This document shows positions 17,642 through 25,656 of a stretch of DNA of 64,000 nt, in pieces. Numbering within the stretch: the stretch's first letter is position 1; each line of letters starts with the position of its first letter. This DNA comes from Paenibacillus radicis (ex Gao et al. 2016) (GTDB lineage Bacteria > Bacillota > Bacilli > Paenibacillales > Paenibacillaceae): the NCBI RefSeq assembly GCF_014641555.1, contig NZ_BMHY01000007.1:93760-157759 (forward strand). Reading direction: 5' to 3'. The position numbers and the translations under genes were made by a program. A model generated the notes under the pieces. It was given only the letters and a program-made list of their open reading frames with translations. It had not been told where the DNA came from and did no database searches.

Positions 17642-18205
17642 ATGATACAAGAAGCAACGAAGGAAGATGGCCCTGAGGTGATGCCGTTGATGCATTCAGC
17701 GATCGGCTCAATCGCTTGCTCGCTTGCGGGCGTTGACGGGGAAGAGGAAGCAATGGACATCTTAGCCGCCTTTTACGAAAAGGAAGGCAACCGGATCAGC
17801 TACCGGAACGTTATCGTGGATAAACGCGATGGCAAAGTAGCAGGTATTCTAATCAGTTACGGAGGTGACGATGCCGAAGCGCTTGATCGGCCATTTATCG
17901 AGAGAATCGAACAGGAAACCGGGCGGACAGGCTATGCGATTACGCAAGAGACCAGACCGGGGGAGTATTATTTGGACACTATTGCTGTGCATGAGAGTTA
18001 TCAGGGGCTTGGCATTGCGAAAGCACTAATGGCTGCTTTTGAGCTCAAGGCGGCAAAGGGAGGCTATGACCGTGCCACGCTTATCGTTGAGGAATACAAT
18101 GACCGGGCTTATGCATTGTATGTAAAGATGGGCTATACGGAGGACGGTGAGCTGGAAGTAAGCGGCCACCGGTACAAACGGATGGTAAAACAAGTTTCAC
18201 TATAG
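17642..18205 (+). CDS. GNAT family N-acetyltransferase
   Basis: A 187-residue acetyl-CoA-dependent acyltransferase. The acetyl-CoA pyrophosphate loop is QGLGIAKALM after the LDTIAVHESY strand, and the closing motif is YALYVKMGYTEDGE. The ribosome binding site AAGGAGG is strong. Substrate unknown. It is divergent from the helicase gene and 22 bp ahead of the transporter gene, so it may share a transcript with it. Confidence 0.9.
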   Translation: MIQEATKEDGPEVMPLMHSAIGSIACSLAGVDGEEEAMDILAAFYEKEGNRISYRNVIVDKRDGKVAGILISYGGDDAEALDRPFIERIEQETGRTGYAITQETRPGEYYLDTIAVHESYQGLGIAKALMAAFELKAAKGGYDRATLIVEEYNDRAYALYVKMGYTEDGELEVSGHRYKRMVKQVSL

Positions 18206-18227
18206 AAACGGGAAGAGAGTGAAGTCG

Positions 18228-19493
18228 ATGGCAGAGGTTGGGTTAGGCCGCAAAATCGCGTATAGCTCGGGTAATTTATCCGTCAATTTAATCGCGCAAG
18301 CATTTGCAACGTACATCGTGTTCTACTACGTAGACGTATTGGGCGTTAGACCTTATCTGATCACAACGGCTATGGTCATTCACGGTATCGTGAATGCGCT
18401 ACTTAATCCCTTATTTGGTTATTTATCCGACCGGACGAAATCACGCTGGGGAAGAAGAGTGCCGTATATGCTGTTCGGGATGGTGCCGCTGGCGGCGCTG
18501 TTTACCGCAATGTGGTTTCCGGTTGGAACGGGTGCGGCGCTTTTCTGGTATTTCCTTATCGTCATTCTGGCCTATGATATTTTGTTTGTCATGGTCGTGC
18601 TCAATTATTCGGCCCTGTTCCCAGAGCTGTTCGTTACGATCAAGGAGCGGGCGGCCGTATCCTCTTGGCGTCAAATGCTGGGAATTATCGGCATGATTGT
18701 CGGCGTCGCATTGCCCCCGCTTATTTACGGAAAGCTGGGATGGGGCGTGATGGGCGTTATTTTCGGCGCTATCGCACTGCTATTCTTCATTGTCATGCTA
18801 GCGGGCAGTAAAGAGAAAGGGAACGCGTCGGAGGCGACGATTGGCTTCTGGAGTGCACTTCGCTACACATTTTCCAACAAAGCATTTGTCTATTATGTAA
18901 TTGGAAGCTTGCTTGTGCAATTTACCTTTGCGCTGCTGCCGGCAACGATCCCGTTTTTCGCCAAATACGTTCTAGGCGCAGAGGATAACGGCAGTACGAT
19001 TTTGCTTGGCTCTATTTTTCTGGTTGCCATCCCTTGCGTCTATATATGGGGGAGACTCGTTCAACGGTGGGGGCCGCGCCAAACCATTATTATGGCTGTC
19101 ATTTGTTATATGGTTGCACTTATTCCTTTTCTCTTCGTCACGACGCTTGCGGCTGCGGCCGTCACGGCTGGTTTAGTCGGCATCGGGCTTGCTGGACTGA
19201 TGGTGCTGCTCGAAATTATGCTCTCCGAGGTCATCGACGAGGATGAGAAGCGGACCCGCGAACGGCGGGAAGGGATGTATTTTGGGATGAACGGATTTAT
19301 CGTCCGTTGGGGTGTTTCACTGCAAGCGCTTACGACAGGGATTGTATTGGAAGCTTCGCATTATGTAAAGGACGCTGTGCACCAGACCGATGCTGCGATC
19401 TTGGGCTTCCGCTCGATGCTTAGCCTGATCCCGATCGCAGCACTGCTGCTGGCCGTTCTGTTTTTCACCCTGTACCCGATCCGGAAGAAATAG
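18228..19493 (+). CDS. GPH-type (glycoside-pentoside-hexuronide) cation symporter, MFS fold
   Basis: A 421-residue transporter with about twelve hydrophobic helices. The first-helix region (KIAYSSGNLSVNLIAQAF) and the loop-2 motif (GYLSDRTKSRWGRRVPYMLFG, seen as DRTKSRWGRRVPY) are hallmarks of the MelB/GPH group, which couple sugar uptake to sodium or protons. The substrate is not visible. The ATG at 18228 is preferred to the GTG at 18219. The gene abuts the converging gene with zero spacing and no terminator between. Confidence 0.88.
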   Translation: MAEVGLGRKIAYSSGNLSVNLIAQAFATYIVFYYVDVLGVRPYLITTAMVIHGIVNALLNPLFGYLSDRTKSRWGRRVPYMLFGMVPLAALFTAMWFPVGTGAALFWYFLIVILAYDILFVMVVLNYSALFPELFVTIKERAAVSSWRQMLGIIGMIVGVALPPLIYGKLGWGVMGVIFGAIALLFFIVMLAGSKEKGNASEATIGFWSALRYTFSNKAFVYYVIGSLLVQFTFALLPATIPFFAKYVLGAEDNGSTILLGSIFLVAIPCVYIWGRLVQRWGPRQTIIMAVICYMVALIPFLFVTTLAAAAVTAGLVGIGLAGLMVLLEIMLSEVIDEDEKRTRERREGMYFGMNGFIVRWGVSLQALTTGIVLEASHYVKDAVHQTDAAILGFRSMLSLIPIAALLLAVLFFTLYPIRKK

Positions 19494-20243
19494 CTACTCC
19501 ATATACCACAGAAGCTCTTTCGCCATCGGCTGTCCAGGTTTTTGTTCGGCTGAACCGCATAGCCAGCCTTTTAGCCGATCCTTTCGCAGCTTGATTGCAA
19601 TATTGGTTCCGTCCGTCTGTTTAAGCAACATATAGCCGAGACGTTTCGTTTCATTAAGAAGCACAGCAGGTGACAAGGTGTTTTTATAACCGGAATCATA
19701 TTGCGGCAGGTACTGGTTCATAACACGCTCACTACAGGAAACCAGCGGACGAAGCTGGCGGTTCGTTTCGGCTTGGTACTGAAGCTCGGGCCATTTATAA
19801 GGCTGAGATGTTCGGTCATCGTTATTGAGCTGGAAGGCATTCAAGAGCTCATTTATTAGCGTACTCCGAAACCGTTCAACCTTATGCTCCCACTCGTCTC
19901 CTTTGTGCAGATAGCGGATGAGCTCAGGGGTTGCCTGTTTATGTACGGGTACGGGATCGATCCGGAATGTAATCAGATCGAAGCCGAAAGGCGGCATTTG
20001 CACACGCTGGAATGTTGAAAGCTCGACGGTAACGATTGCAGGGCTGGGGCGGCTAACCCGAATGACGCTGTAGCCCTTCCGCTGGCCGTAATAGTCTGAG
20101 ACGGCTTGCCTAATGGATGGTCCAAGCAACTGCTGTAAAGCTTGGTGTTCGTCAGGCGCGAGCGGCGCGTGGGCTGGAGTAGCGCTATGCTGCGACAGCA
20201 GCCAGACAAACAAGATGAAGATAACGGTCATATAAAGTTTCAT
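19494..20243 (-). CDS. Secreted protein of unknown function, DUF3888-like
   Basis: The 249-residue precursor begins with a signal peptide (MKLYMTVIFILFVWLLSQ... with a likely cleavage after PAHA). The N-terminal half of the mature part (LLGPSIRQAVSDYYG, MPPFGFDLITFRI) has the pattern I associate with DUF3888; the C-terminal half has two Cys and no recognised fold. The ATG at 20243 is supported by AAGGAG upstream and by the signal peptide; the frame extends further upstream without support. Its stop abuts the converging transporter stop. Confidence 0.7.
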   Translation of the reverse strand: MKLYMTVIFILFVWLLSQHSATPAHAPLAPDEHQALQQLLGPSIRQAVSDYYGQRKGYSVIRVSRPSPAIVTVELSTFQRVQMPPFGFDLITFRIDPVPVHKQATPELIRYLHKGDEWEHKVERFRSTLINELLNAFQLNNDDRTSQPYKWPELQYQAETNRQLRPLVSCSERVMNQYLPQYDSGYKNTLSPAVLLNETKRLGYMLLKQTDGTNIAIKLRKDRLKGWLCGSAEQKPGQPMAKELLWYME

Positions 20244-20378
20244 CGCGGAAGACTCCTTGTTCGCATTACATTCACTGTCCGTAGCGTTCCCGCAGCAGGA
20301 TTGGTCCATGCTTTCTCTTCAAAAAAAACTGCATATAGCCGATGTATTTACTATTCGCACAACAAGGAGAAGTGGAAG

Positions 20379-20918
20379 ATGAATTTGTTTCCTTCCGTAT
20401 GGAGAACATTTGCCTATAAAATAGCGGATCTTGAGCCGCATGAAATCGACGCCGTGCAGCAGATTTATAATTCATGTACAGCGATTAGCGAATGGGATGG
20501 GAGAACCTATAATCCCCTATATGTTCGAGAGTCGTATGAGGCCGGCATTCTGCCAGAAGGCGGCGTCAAAGAGCAGTTCAAAATTCAGACGATCCGCAAT
20601 GAATCGATGAATGAAATCATCGGTTTTTTGAGTTTATATCACGGGTATCCGCGGGACAGCTCGATTTATCTTGCATTTATGGGCATCGCGGGTGACCATC
20701 AGAAGCAAGGCTACGGCAAGCAAGTCGTTAAGCAGCTGCTGATCGAGGCTAGAAGATTAGGCTATTCGGAGGTTCGGGTCAATGTATCCTTGAAAAACTG
20801 GCCGGCGCTTCGCTTCTGGACGCATTCCGGTTTCAACCATATTAGCGGTATTTTTGGCGACAAAAAAATTTCGGACGAGCATTTTGCAGATGTTGAGCTG
20901 GTCAACGAGCTGGCTTAA
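20379..20918 (+). CDS. GNAT family N-acetyltransferase
   Basis: A 179-residue acyltransferase. The acetyl-CoA motif is DHQKQGYGKQVVKQLL and the C-terminal motif is NWPALRFWTHSGF. The ATG at 20379 follows AAGGAGAAGTGGAAG; a longer in-frame reading from 20142 runs antisense through the start of the neighbouring gene and is not supported. Substrate unknown. Confidence 0.88.
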   Translation: MNLFPSVWRTFAYKIADLEPHEIDAVQQIYNSCTAISEWDGRTYNPLYVRESYEAGILPEGGVKEQFKIQTIRNESMNEIIGFLSLYHGYPRDSSIYLAFMGIAGDHQKQGYGKQVVKQLLIEARRLGYSEVRVNVSLKNWPALRFWTHSGFNHISGIFGDKKISDEHFADVELVNELA

Positions 20919-20945
20919 ATGGAGCAGTAGGCAGGTGGAGGAAGA

Positions 20946-21407
20946 ATGGCAACGACTGTAACGACACGAATTGAGATTGAGGCGCCGATTGCGTTATGTT
21001 TTGCCATGGCAAGCGATATTGGCGTCCATACAAGAACGGTTTGGAGACATACGAGGGAAAAGGCTGTAGCAGGTGTTACCGATGGGCCAATTAAGGGAGG
21101 AGAGACCGTTACCTTCGAAGCTACGCATTTTGGCATCAGGCAGCGGTTAACTTCCCTTATATCTGAATACGACTCGCCGAATAGGTTTGTAGATGAGACG
21201 TTAAAAGGCGCATTTAAAAGCCTCAGACATATCCATGAGTTTGAACAGATCGGTAATATCACGGTGATGACCGACACGCTTCATTTCGAAGCGCCTTTTG
21301 GTTTGCTCGGTCGGATCGTGGAGGTGCTTATATTGAAGCGTTACATGAGACGTTTCCTCGAGCACCGCAACAAGCAGCTCAAGAAGCTTATATTAGAGAA
21401 ATTGTGA
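20946..21407 (+). CDS. SRPBCC (START/Bet v1-like) family protein
   Basis: A 153-residue protein with the polyketide-cyclase/SRPBCC pattern: an N-terminal IEAPIALCFAMASDI strand-helix, a central TFEATHFGIRQRLTSLI sheet, HIHEFEQIGNITVMTDTL, and a final long helix with basic residues (RFLEHRNKQLKKL). The fold binds hydrophobic ligands; relatives are annotated as cyclases/dehydrases or cell-division inhibitors, but no activity can be assigned. It lies 27 bp after the GNAT gene on the same strand. Confidence 0.8.
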   Translation: MATTVTTRIEIEAPIALCFAMASDIGVHTRTVWRHTREKAVAGVTDGPIKGGETVTFEATHFGIRQRLTSLISEYDSPNRFVDETLKGAFKSLRHIHEFEQIGNITVMTDTLHFEAPFGLLGRIVEVLILKRYMRRFLEHRNKQLKKLILEKL

Positions 21408-21417
21408 GAGCGGAAGG

Positions 21418-21627
21418 TTAACGGCTTGCTCCCGATTCCTTCTTGAATTCATCTAAGCAGCTTTTGCAAATACAGGCCGCATTTTTAAATTCATCCGGCA
21501 CGGCATCAAGCAGCGCTTTCGGGAACGTTTCGCGAGCGCACCAACAGCTTCCGATCCCGGTTTCTGCGGATGAAATTGTGGCTTCCATCCCACAGCTATG
21601 ATTTTTTCCGCATAGAGGGCATTTCAT
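21418..21627 (-). CDS. Cysteine-rich CWC family small protein
   Basis: A 69-residue protein with CPLCGKNHSC at the N-terminus, the central CWC triplet (GSCWCARE) and CICKSC near the C-terminus, matching the cysteine-rich CWC family. It probably binds zinc; function unknown. The ATG at 21627 follows AGGAG. A longer in-frame extension to 21867 would run across the fur promoter and is rejected. Confidence 0.82.
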   Translation of the reverse strand: MKCPLCGKNHSCGMEATISSAETGIGSCWCARETFPKALLDAVPDEFKNAACICKSCLDEFKKESGASR

Positions 21628-21667
21628 CGTGGGGTCTCCTTTTGTTAAATAAAATTGAAAACAAACG

Positions 21668-21696
21668 TTTACCTGATATCTTTTTTGGTCTATAAT
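21668..21696 (+). promoter_or_regulatory. fur promoter
   Basis: TTTACC (21668-21673), 17 bp, TATAAT (21691-21696). The PerR-type palindrome begins 8 bp downstream, over the expected transcription start. Confidence 0.65.
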
Positions 21697-21704
21697 GATA
21701 ACTA

Positions 21705-21723
21705 GATTATAATTATTATAATC
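21705..21723. promoter_or_regulatory. Perfect PerR-type operator before fur
   Basis: GATTATAATTATTATAATC is a 19-bp perfect palindrome. Its core TTATAATTATTATAA (21707-21721) matches the PerR consensus TTATAATnATTATAA at every position. It lies between the promoter and the start codon of fur. In Bacillus subtilis fur is a known PerR target, so the logic agrees. Confidence 0.85.
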
Positions 21724-21745
21724 AAGAAGGAAGCAGGTGATTGCT

Positions 21746-22240
21746 ATGAATGTAAACTCAAAAATTAATATAAGCATAGAGCAAAAGCCCGAGCTTGAAC
21801 AGATCAACCGGCAATTGAAGACGAAAGGCTTTAAGCTTACGGCGCAGCGCGAGGCGACGGTTAACATTCTTCTGGAGTATGAGAAGGATCATTTGAGCGC
21901 GGAAGAGGTTTATTTGCTTGTGAAGCAAAACTATCCGGATATCGGACTGGCGACGGTATACCGTACGCTGGAGCTGCTCTGCGAGCTTCATGTCGTGGAG
22001 AAGGTCAATTTTGGCGACGGCGTGGCCCGTTATGATTTGCGAGGCGAGGATCAGCCGCATCTTCATCATCATCTGATCTGTACGAAATGCGGCAATGTTG
22101 AGGAAATTAAAGAGGATTGGCTGCTGCCGCTGGAGAATCGGGTATTGGCGGAGTTTGGTTTTACCGTTAGCGATCACCGGTTGGACTTTCAGGGTGTATG
22201 CCGGGATTGCAACGCGAAATCGCAAATGCCAGCCGTGTAA
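21746..22240 (+). CDS. fur: Ferric uptake regulator Fur
   Basis: Iron-responsive repressor, 164 residues. The DNA-binding domain has KLTAQREATVNILLE and IGLATVYRTLELL; the dimerisation domain has FGDGVARYDLR, HLHHHLICTKCGNVEEI and the second zinc pair in VCRDCN. FGDGV-RYDLR is the pattern of Bacillus Fur rather than PerR or Zur. The ATG at 21746 follows CAGGTG. Controlled by its own promoter with a PerR-type operator and followed by a strong terminator, so monocistronic. Confidence 0.93.
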   Translation: MNVNSKINISIEQKPELEQINRQLKTKGFKLTAQREATVNILLEYEKDHLSAEEVYLLVKQNYPDIGLATVYRTLELLCELHVVEKVNFGDGVARYDLRGEDQPHLHHHLICTKCGNVEEIKEDWLLPLENRVLAEFGFTVSDHRLDFQGVCRDCNAKSQMPAV

Positions 22241-22252
22241 AATAGGATGATA

Positions 22253-22297
22253 AAGCCCGGCCTGGATGGAATTCTTCCGTCCAGCCGGGCTTTTTTG
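22253..22297 (+). terminator. Terminator after fur
   Basis: AAAGCCCGGCCTGGA.../...TCCAGCCGGGCTTTTTT, a long GC-rich stem with one bulge and a T-run. It also lies at the end of the converging DUF1904 gene. Confidence 0.93.
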
Positions 22298-22630
22298 TCA
22301 ACTGCAGGGAACGCCGTTTATGTAGTAGCTGTCTTCTCTATACACCCGAAAGGCGATTTCGGAATCGGCAATACCGATCTCCTGCAGCCTTGCCGTAACG
22401 GCCTCCGCCACACGGTCTCTAACAGCCTGTCCCCGTTCAAACCAGCCAATTTCCACAAACGGATAGCTGGCATCGCTGCTGCTTCCGCCATACACGGATA
22501 TGGTCTGCAGCACATCCATCGTAAAATTATCGGTTCCGCAGTCACAAATAGCGGCCAGATCGGCAGCGAGTGCCTCGCCTACGGTCAGCAGTTTGTCGGC
22601 GGGAACGCCTCTGAAAGTCAATTGCGGCAT
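22298..22630 (-). CDS. DUF1904 family protein
   Basis: A 110-residue protein with PQLTFRGVPADKL at the N-terminus and YPFVEIGWFERGQAVRDRVA in the middle (two conserved blocks of DUF1904, a tautomerase-like small fold). No function is known. The ATG at 22630 is supported by AAGGAGGG 8 nt upstream. Confidence 0.8.
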   Translation of the reverse strand: MPQLTFRGVPADKLLTVGEALAADLAAICDCGTDNFTMDVLQTISVYGGSSSDASYPFVEIGWFERGQAVRDRVAEAVTARLQEIGIADSEIAFRVYREDSYYINGVPCS

Positions 22631-22832
22631 GCTGAATGCCCTCCTTTTCAATCCTGTGTAATCAAACCTTGACTCCCCTAGAATACTGTATTTGCGCCAT
22701 TGGCGAAAGAGACGAAGGCAGGTTAGCGGTGCAAACCATACAGGGCAACCTCCCAATCATGCACGCATTGCCTTCCGCAGAGAGAAAATCTCCGCTACCC
22801 TCTCAAATGCCCCCGCCCATTCTAAAAGACAA

Positions 22833-23022
22833 TCAAAATGCAAATGTACATTTAGATTAGCCTCAAAATGCCCAAAATAGCATTCAAAATGCAAAAGTAC
22901 ATTTGAAATCGCTCCATTTCGCCATATCGGCTCTTTTTTAGCCAATCAGCCTGCACATTTACATTTTGATGCGAGAAATCGCCGATATAGCGCAGTACAA
23001 CCTGTATTTTTACATTTTGATT
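22833..23022 (-). repeat. Folded intergenic element, copy A
   Basis: Read on the minus strand, this carries four arms of about 20 bp: two in one orientation (starting TCAAAATGTAAA, at 22998-23020 and 22950-22969) then two in the reverse orientation (22884-22906 and 22833-22853). Arms 1 and 4, and 2 and 3, can pair, giving a nested hairpin. The same arrangement, with identical arm spacings (51, 63 and 53 nt), occurs in the opposite direction at 46802-46990. No protein-coding gene fits. See findings. Confidence 0.8.
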
Positions 23023-23030
23023 CGAAGCTG

Positions 23031-23497
23031 TCGGCAGTTTGCACACATGGGGAGAGCGGAGCGATTTGAGTTCATGATGACTTTTCGCAGGTTCTCTCCA
23101 TCAACTTATCGCGTATGCGAATAGACAGATGGAATCAAGAACGGCAGCATGAACCAAAGCGCGCAGCGACCCCGTCTCTTGATTAGAAGCTGGCGGCAGT
23201 TTGCTCGCATGGGGAGAGCGGAGCGATTTGAGTTCATGATGACTTTTCGCAGGTTCTCTCCATCAACTTATCGCGTATGCGAATAGACAGATGGAATCAA
23301 GAACGGCAGCATGAACCAAAGCGCGCAGCGACCCTTTTATTTGGCTCGAAGATGGCGGCAGTTTGCTCGTATGGGGAGAGCGGAGCGATTTGAGTTCATG
23401 ATGACTTTTCGCAGGTTCTATCCATCACCCTATCGCGAAGGCGAATAGATAGATGGAATCAAGAACGGCAGCATGAACCAAAGCGCGCAGCGACCCC
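23031..23497 (+). repeat. Three tandem copies of a 162-bp repeat
   Basis: CGGCAGTTTG recurs at 23032, 23194 and 23356, exactly 162 bp apart, and the intervening sequence is almost identical for about 140 bp in each unit (from CGGCAGTTTG to GCGCAGCGACC). The last 15-20 bp of each unit differ. Each unit contains an inverted repeat TCCATC...TCGC-loop-GCGA...GATGGA; in the third copy the loop and several bases have changed while the TCCATC/GATGGA and TCGC/GCGA arms remain. No gene was found in it. Confidence 0.9.
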
Positions 23498-23651
23498 GCT
23501 TTATGGCGGCAAATTGCGTGCAGTTCCGCTGCTTTAGCCCACCCCAAATTATTTTTTTGTAAAAAACAGCTTGTCTGATGAGAGTTTTTATGACAACATA
23601 ATCATGCCATTATTCTGACTTATCAGAAAACGTCGAGAGGGGTCCCTAACA

Positions 23652-24527
23652 ATGACTACGATCAGAGGCGGAGATATTCCGAGAGAAAAAGTAAGATTGG
23701 CAAAGCATTATCCCTTGTTTATCGGGGATACGATTGGCGTCGAAAGCTACTATCAGAAGCTTCATTGGCATGATGTGCTCGAAATTAATCTGATCAAATC
23801 CGGCACGGGTTATTACATCATTAACGGCCGTCAATTTGAATTTCAGCAGGGCGATATTTTGCTCATTAACTCCAATGATTTGCACTGCGCCTATGAAACG
23901 AAGGACCTCGTAATGCTCGTCATTTCCTTTGACCCTTCCTGGCTGATCAGCAGCTTGCGGCTTGATCCCGAAATATTAAGTCCGTACCGGGAAATGGGCG
24001 TTAACTTTACCAACCTGCTGGACCGCCAACATCCGCGTATTCATAAGCTGCGCTCGTTGCTGCTGGAGCTGCAAGAGGAGCATACGAACGGCCTGCGATC
24101 GCACACGACGATCGTTTATTCGCTGCTGCTCCGGTTTCTTGCTACCATTAACCGCGAGTTCCGAATCGAGGCTGCTGCAGGTGCGGCTAACCAGATCAGC
24201 GAGCGTCAGCTGGATAAAATGCGCTATGTCATTATCGAAATGGAACGCAATTTCGCCCACAATTGGACGCTTGCGGAGCTTGCTGCGCTCGTCTACCTCA
24301 GCCCTTCCCGCTTCAGTGATATTTTCAAACGCGCCGTCGGGATGCCCCCGCTTCTATACCTCATCCACATTCGTCTGGAGAGCGCAATCGGCATGCTCGA
24401 AAACAATCAAATGAAGATTACCGACATTGCTCTTGAATGCGGTTTCAGAACGTTATCCAATTTCAACCGGCTGTTCAAAAAGCATATTGGCGCCTCTCCG
24501 AAGGAGTCCAGACGTCTGCAAGGCTAA
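23652..24527 (+). CDS. AraC family transcriptional regulator
   Basis: A 291-residue regulator with an N-terminal cupin (QKLHWHDVLEINLIKSGTGYY, in parts WHDVLEINLI and QQGDILLINSNDLHC) that should bind a sugar, and a C-terminal pair of helix-turn-helices (WTLAELAALVYLSPSRFSDIFK and ITDIALECGFRTLSNFNRLFKK in parts: LAALVYLSPSRFSDIF, ALECGFRTLSNFNRLFK). It sits directly upstream of the sugar ABC operon on the same strand, the common layout for an AraC activator of Lpl/Ytc-type transporters in Paenibacillus. The ribosome binding site is GAGGGG. Confidence 0.92.
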   Translation: MTTIRGGDIPREKVRLAKHYPLFIGDTIGVESYYQKLHWHDVLEINLIKSGTGYYIINGRQFEFQQGDILLINSNDLHCAYETKDLVMLVISFDPSWLISSLRLDPEILSPYREMGVNFTNLLDRQHPRIHKLRSLLLELQEEHTNGLRSHTTIVYSLLLRFLATINREFRIEAAAGAANQISERQLDKMRYVIIEMERNFAHNWTLAELAALVYLSPSRFSDIFKRAVGMPPLLYLIHIRLESAIGMLENNQMKITDIALECGFRTLSNFNRLFKKHIGASPKESRRLQG

Positions 24528-24601
24528 TACCAGTAAGATTGTGTCAGTTTCTAACGGTTTAGGCGAAGAATGTCCCGGAAAGAGAAGCTACAATAAGGAG
24601 G

Positions 24602-24630
24602 TAAGAAGTTGCGAAGGACGTAACTTCTTC
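24602..24630 (+). promoter_or_regulatory. Leader hairpin before the sugar ABC operon
   Basis: AAGAAGTT (24603-24610) and AACTTCTT (24622-24629) form a perfect 8-bp stem between the AraC gene and the first permease gene. No T-run follows. A TACAAT a little upstream could be the -10 element. Function unknown. Confidence 0.4.
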
Positions 24631-24681
24631 ATGTGATAAAAGATGACGTAAAGTTGACTTTTCGCAAAAGAGGGGGATGCG

Positions 24682-25635
24682 ATGCCGCAAATTCGATTGC
24701 ACGCAGAAAAACAGACGTATAGAAGGCAAAGTCTTCTGATCCGAATCGTCAAGCAATGGGATATTCAGCTTATGGTCGTACCGGGATTGCTGCTTGTCTT
24801 GCTGTTCTGCTACGTTCCGATGTACGGCGTGCTGATGTCTTTCCAGGATTACAGTTTGTTTAAAGGGTTTATGAACAGTCCTTGGGTCGGGTTCAAGCAT
24901 TTTGAAATGTTTTTCAATGCACCGGAGTTTTGGAATGTTATGCGCAACACGCTCGTGATCAGCTTGCTGAAGCTGGGGGTCGGCTTTCCGGCACCCATCC
25001 TGCTGGCGCTTATGCTTAACGAGGTGGGCAGCAGGCACTTCAAACGGCTTGTGCAAACGATCAGCTACTTGCCTCACTTCCTGTCTTGGGTCATAGTGTC
25101 GGGCTTTGTTATCTCCATGTTGTCCACGGACAACGGCAGCGTGAACATGCTGCTGCAAAGCCTGCATCTGATCAAGGATCCAATTAACTTTCTCGTGGAG
25201 CCCCGATATTTCTGGTCGATTCTCGTCACGACGGGGGTTTGGAAGGAAATCGGTTTCGCATCGATCGTTTACCTGGCGGCCATCGCGGGCATTAATCCGC
25301 ATTTGTACGAGGCAGCTTCTATTGACGGTGCGAGCAGAATCCGGCAAATCTTTTCCATCACCGTGCCTTCGATCATGCCCGTTATCGTCGTCTTCTCGAT
25401 ACTGGCTATCGGCAACCTGCTGAACGCCGGCTTCGACGATATTTTGCTGCTTGCGGGCAATCCCGGCCTGCGGGAAGTAAGCGAGGTGCTTGATACTTAT
25501 GTGTACCGGGTTGGGGTTCAAAATTCCAGGTACTCGTATGCGACAGCCGCCGGACTATTCAAAGCGTTGATCAGCGTTGCATTGCTGGCTGGCGCAAACT
25601 ATGCGGCCCGCAAATCGGGCAACAGCTTATGGTAG
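24682..25635 (+). CDS. Sugar ABC transporter permease, LplB type
   Basis: A 317-residue membrane subunit with six helices. The N-terminal RIVKQWDIQLMVVPGLLLVLLFCYVPMYG pattern (seen as LMVVPGLLLVLLF and YVPMYGVLMSFQDY) is typical of LplB permeases of carbohydrate importers; the EAA loop is YEAASIDGASRIRQIFSITVP (core EAASIDGASRIRQI). GAGGGGGATGCG precedes the ATG. First gene of the transporter operon; the second permease starts 21 bp later. Confidence 0.9.
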   Translation: MPQIRLHAEKQTYRRQSLLIRIVKQWDIQLMVVPGLLLVLLFCYVPMYGVLMSFQDYSLFKGFMNSPWVGFKHFEMFFNAPEFWNVMRNTLVISLLKLGVGFPAPILLALMLNEVGSRHFKRLVQTISYLPHFLSWVIVSGFVISMLSTDNGSVNMLLQSLHLIKDPINFLVEPRYFWSILVTTGVWKEIGFASIVYLAAIAGINPHLYEAASIDGASRIRQIFSITVPSIMPVIVVFSILAIGNLLNAGFDDILLLAGNPGLREVSEVLDTYVYRVGVQNSRYSYATAAGLFKALISVALLAGANYAARKSGNSLW

Positions 25636-25656
25636 CGGGAAGGAGCGTGCAAGGCG

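Noticed and set aside
23031..23497. Possible CRISPR array
   Set aside because: Repeats are 140 bp with 15-20-bp variable tails, only three copies, and no cas gene is near; this is not a CRISPR layout.
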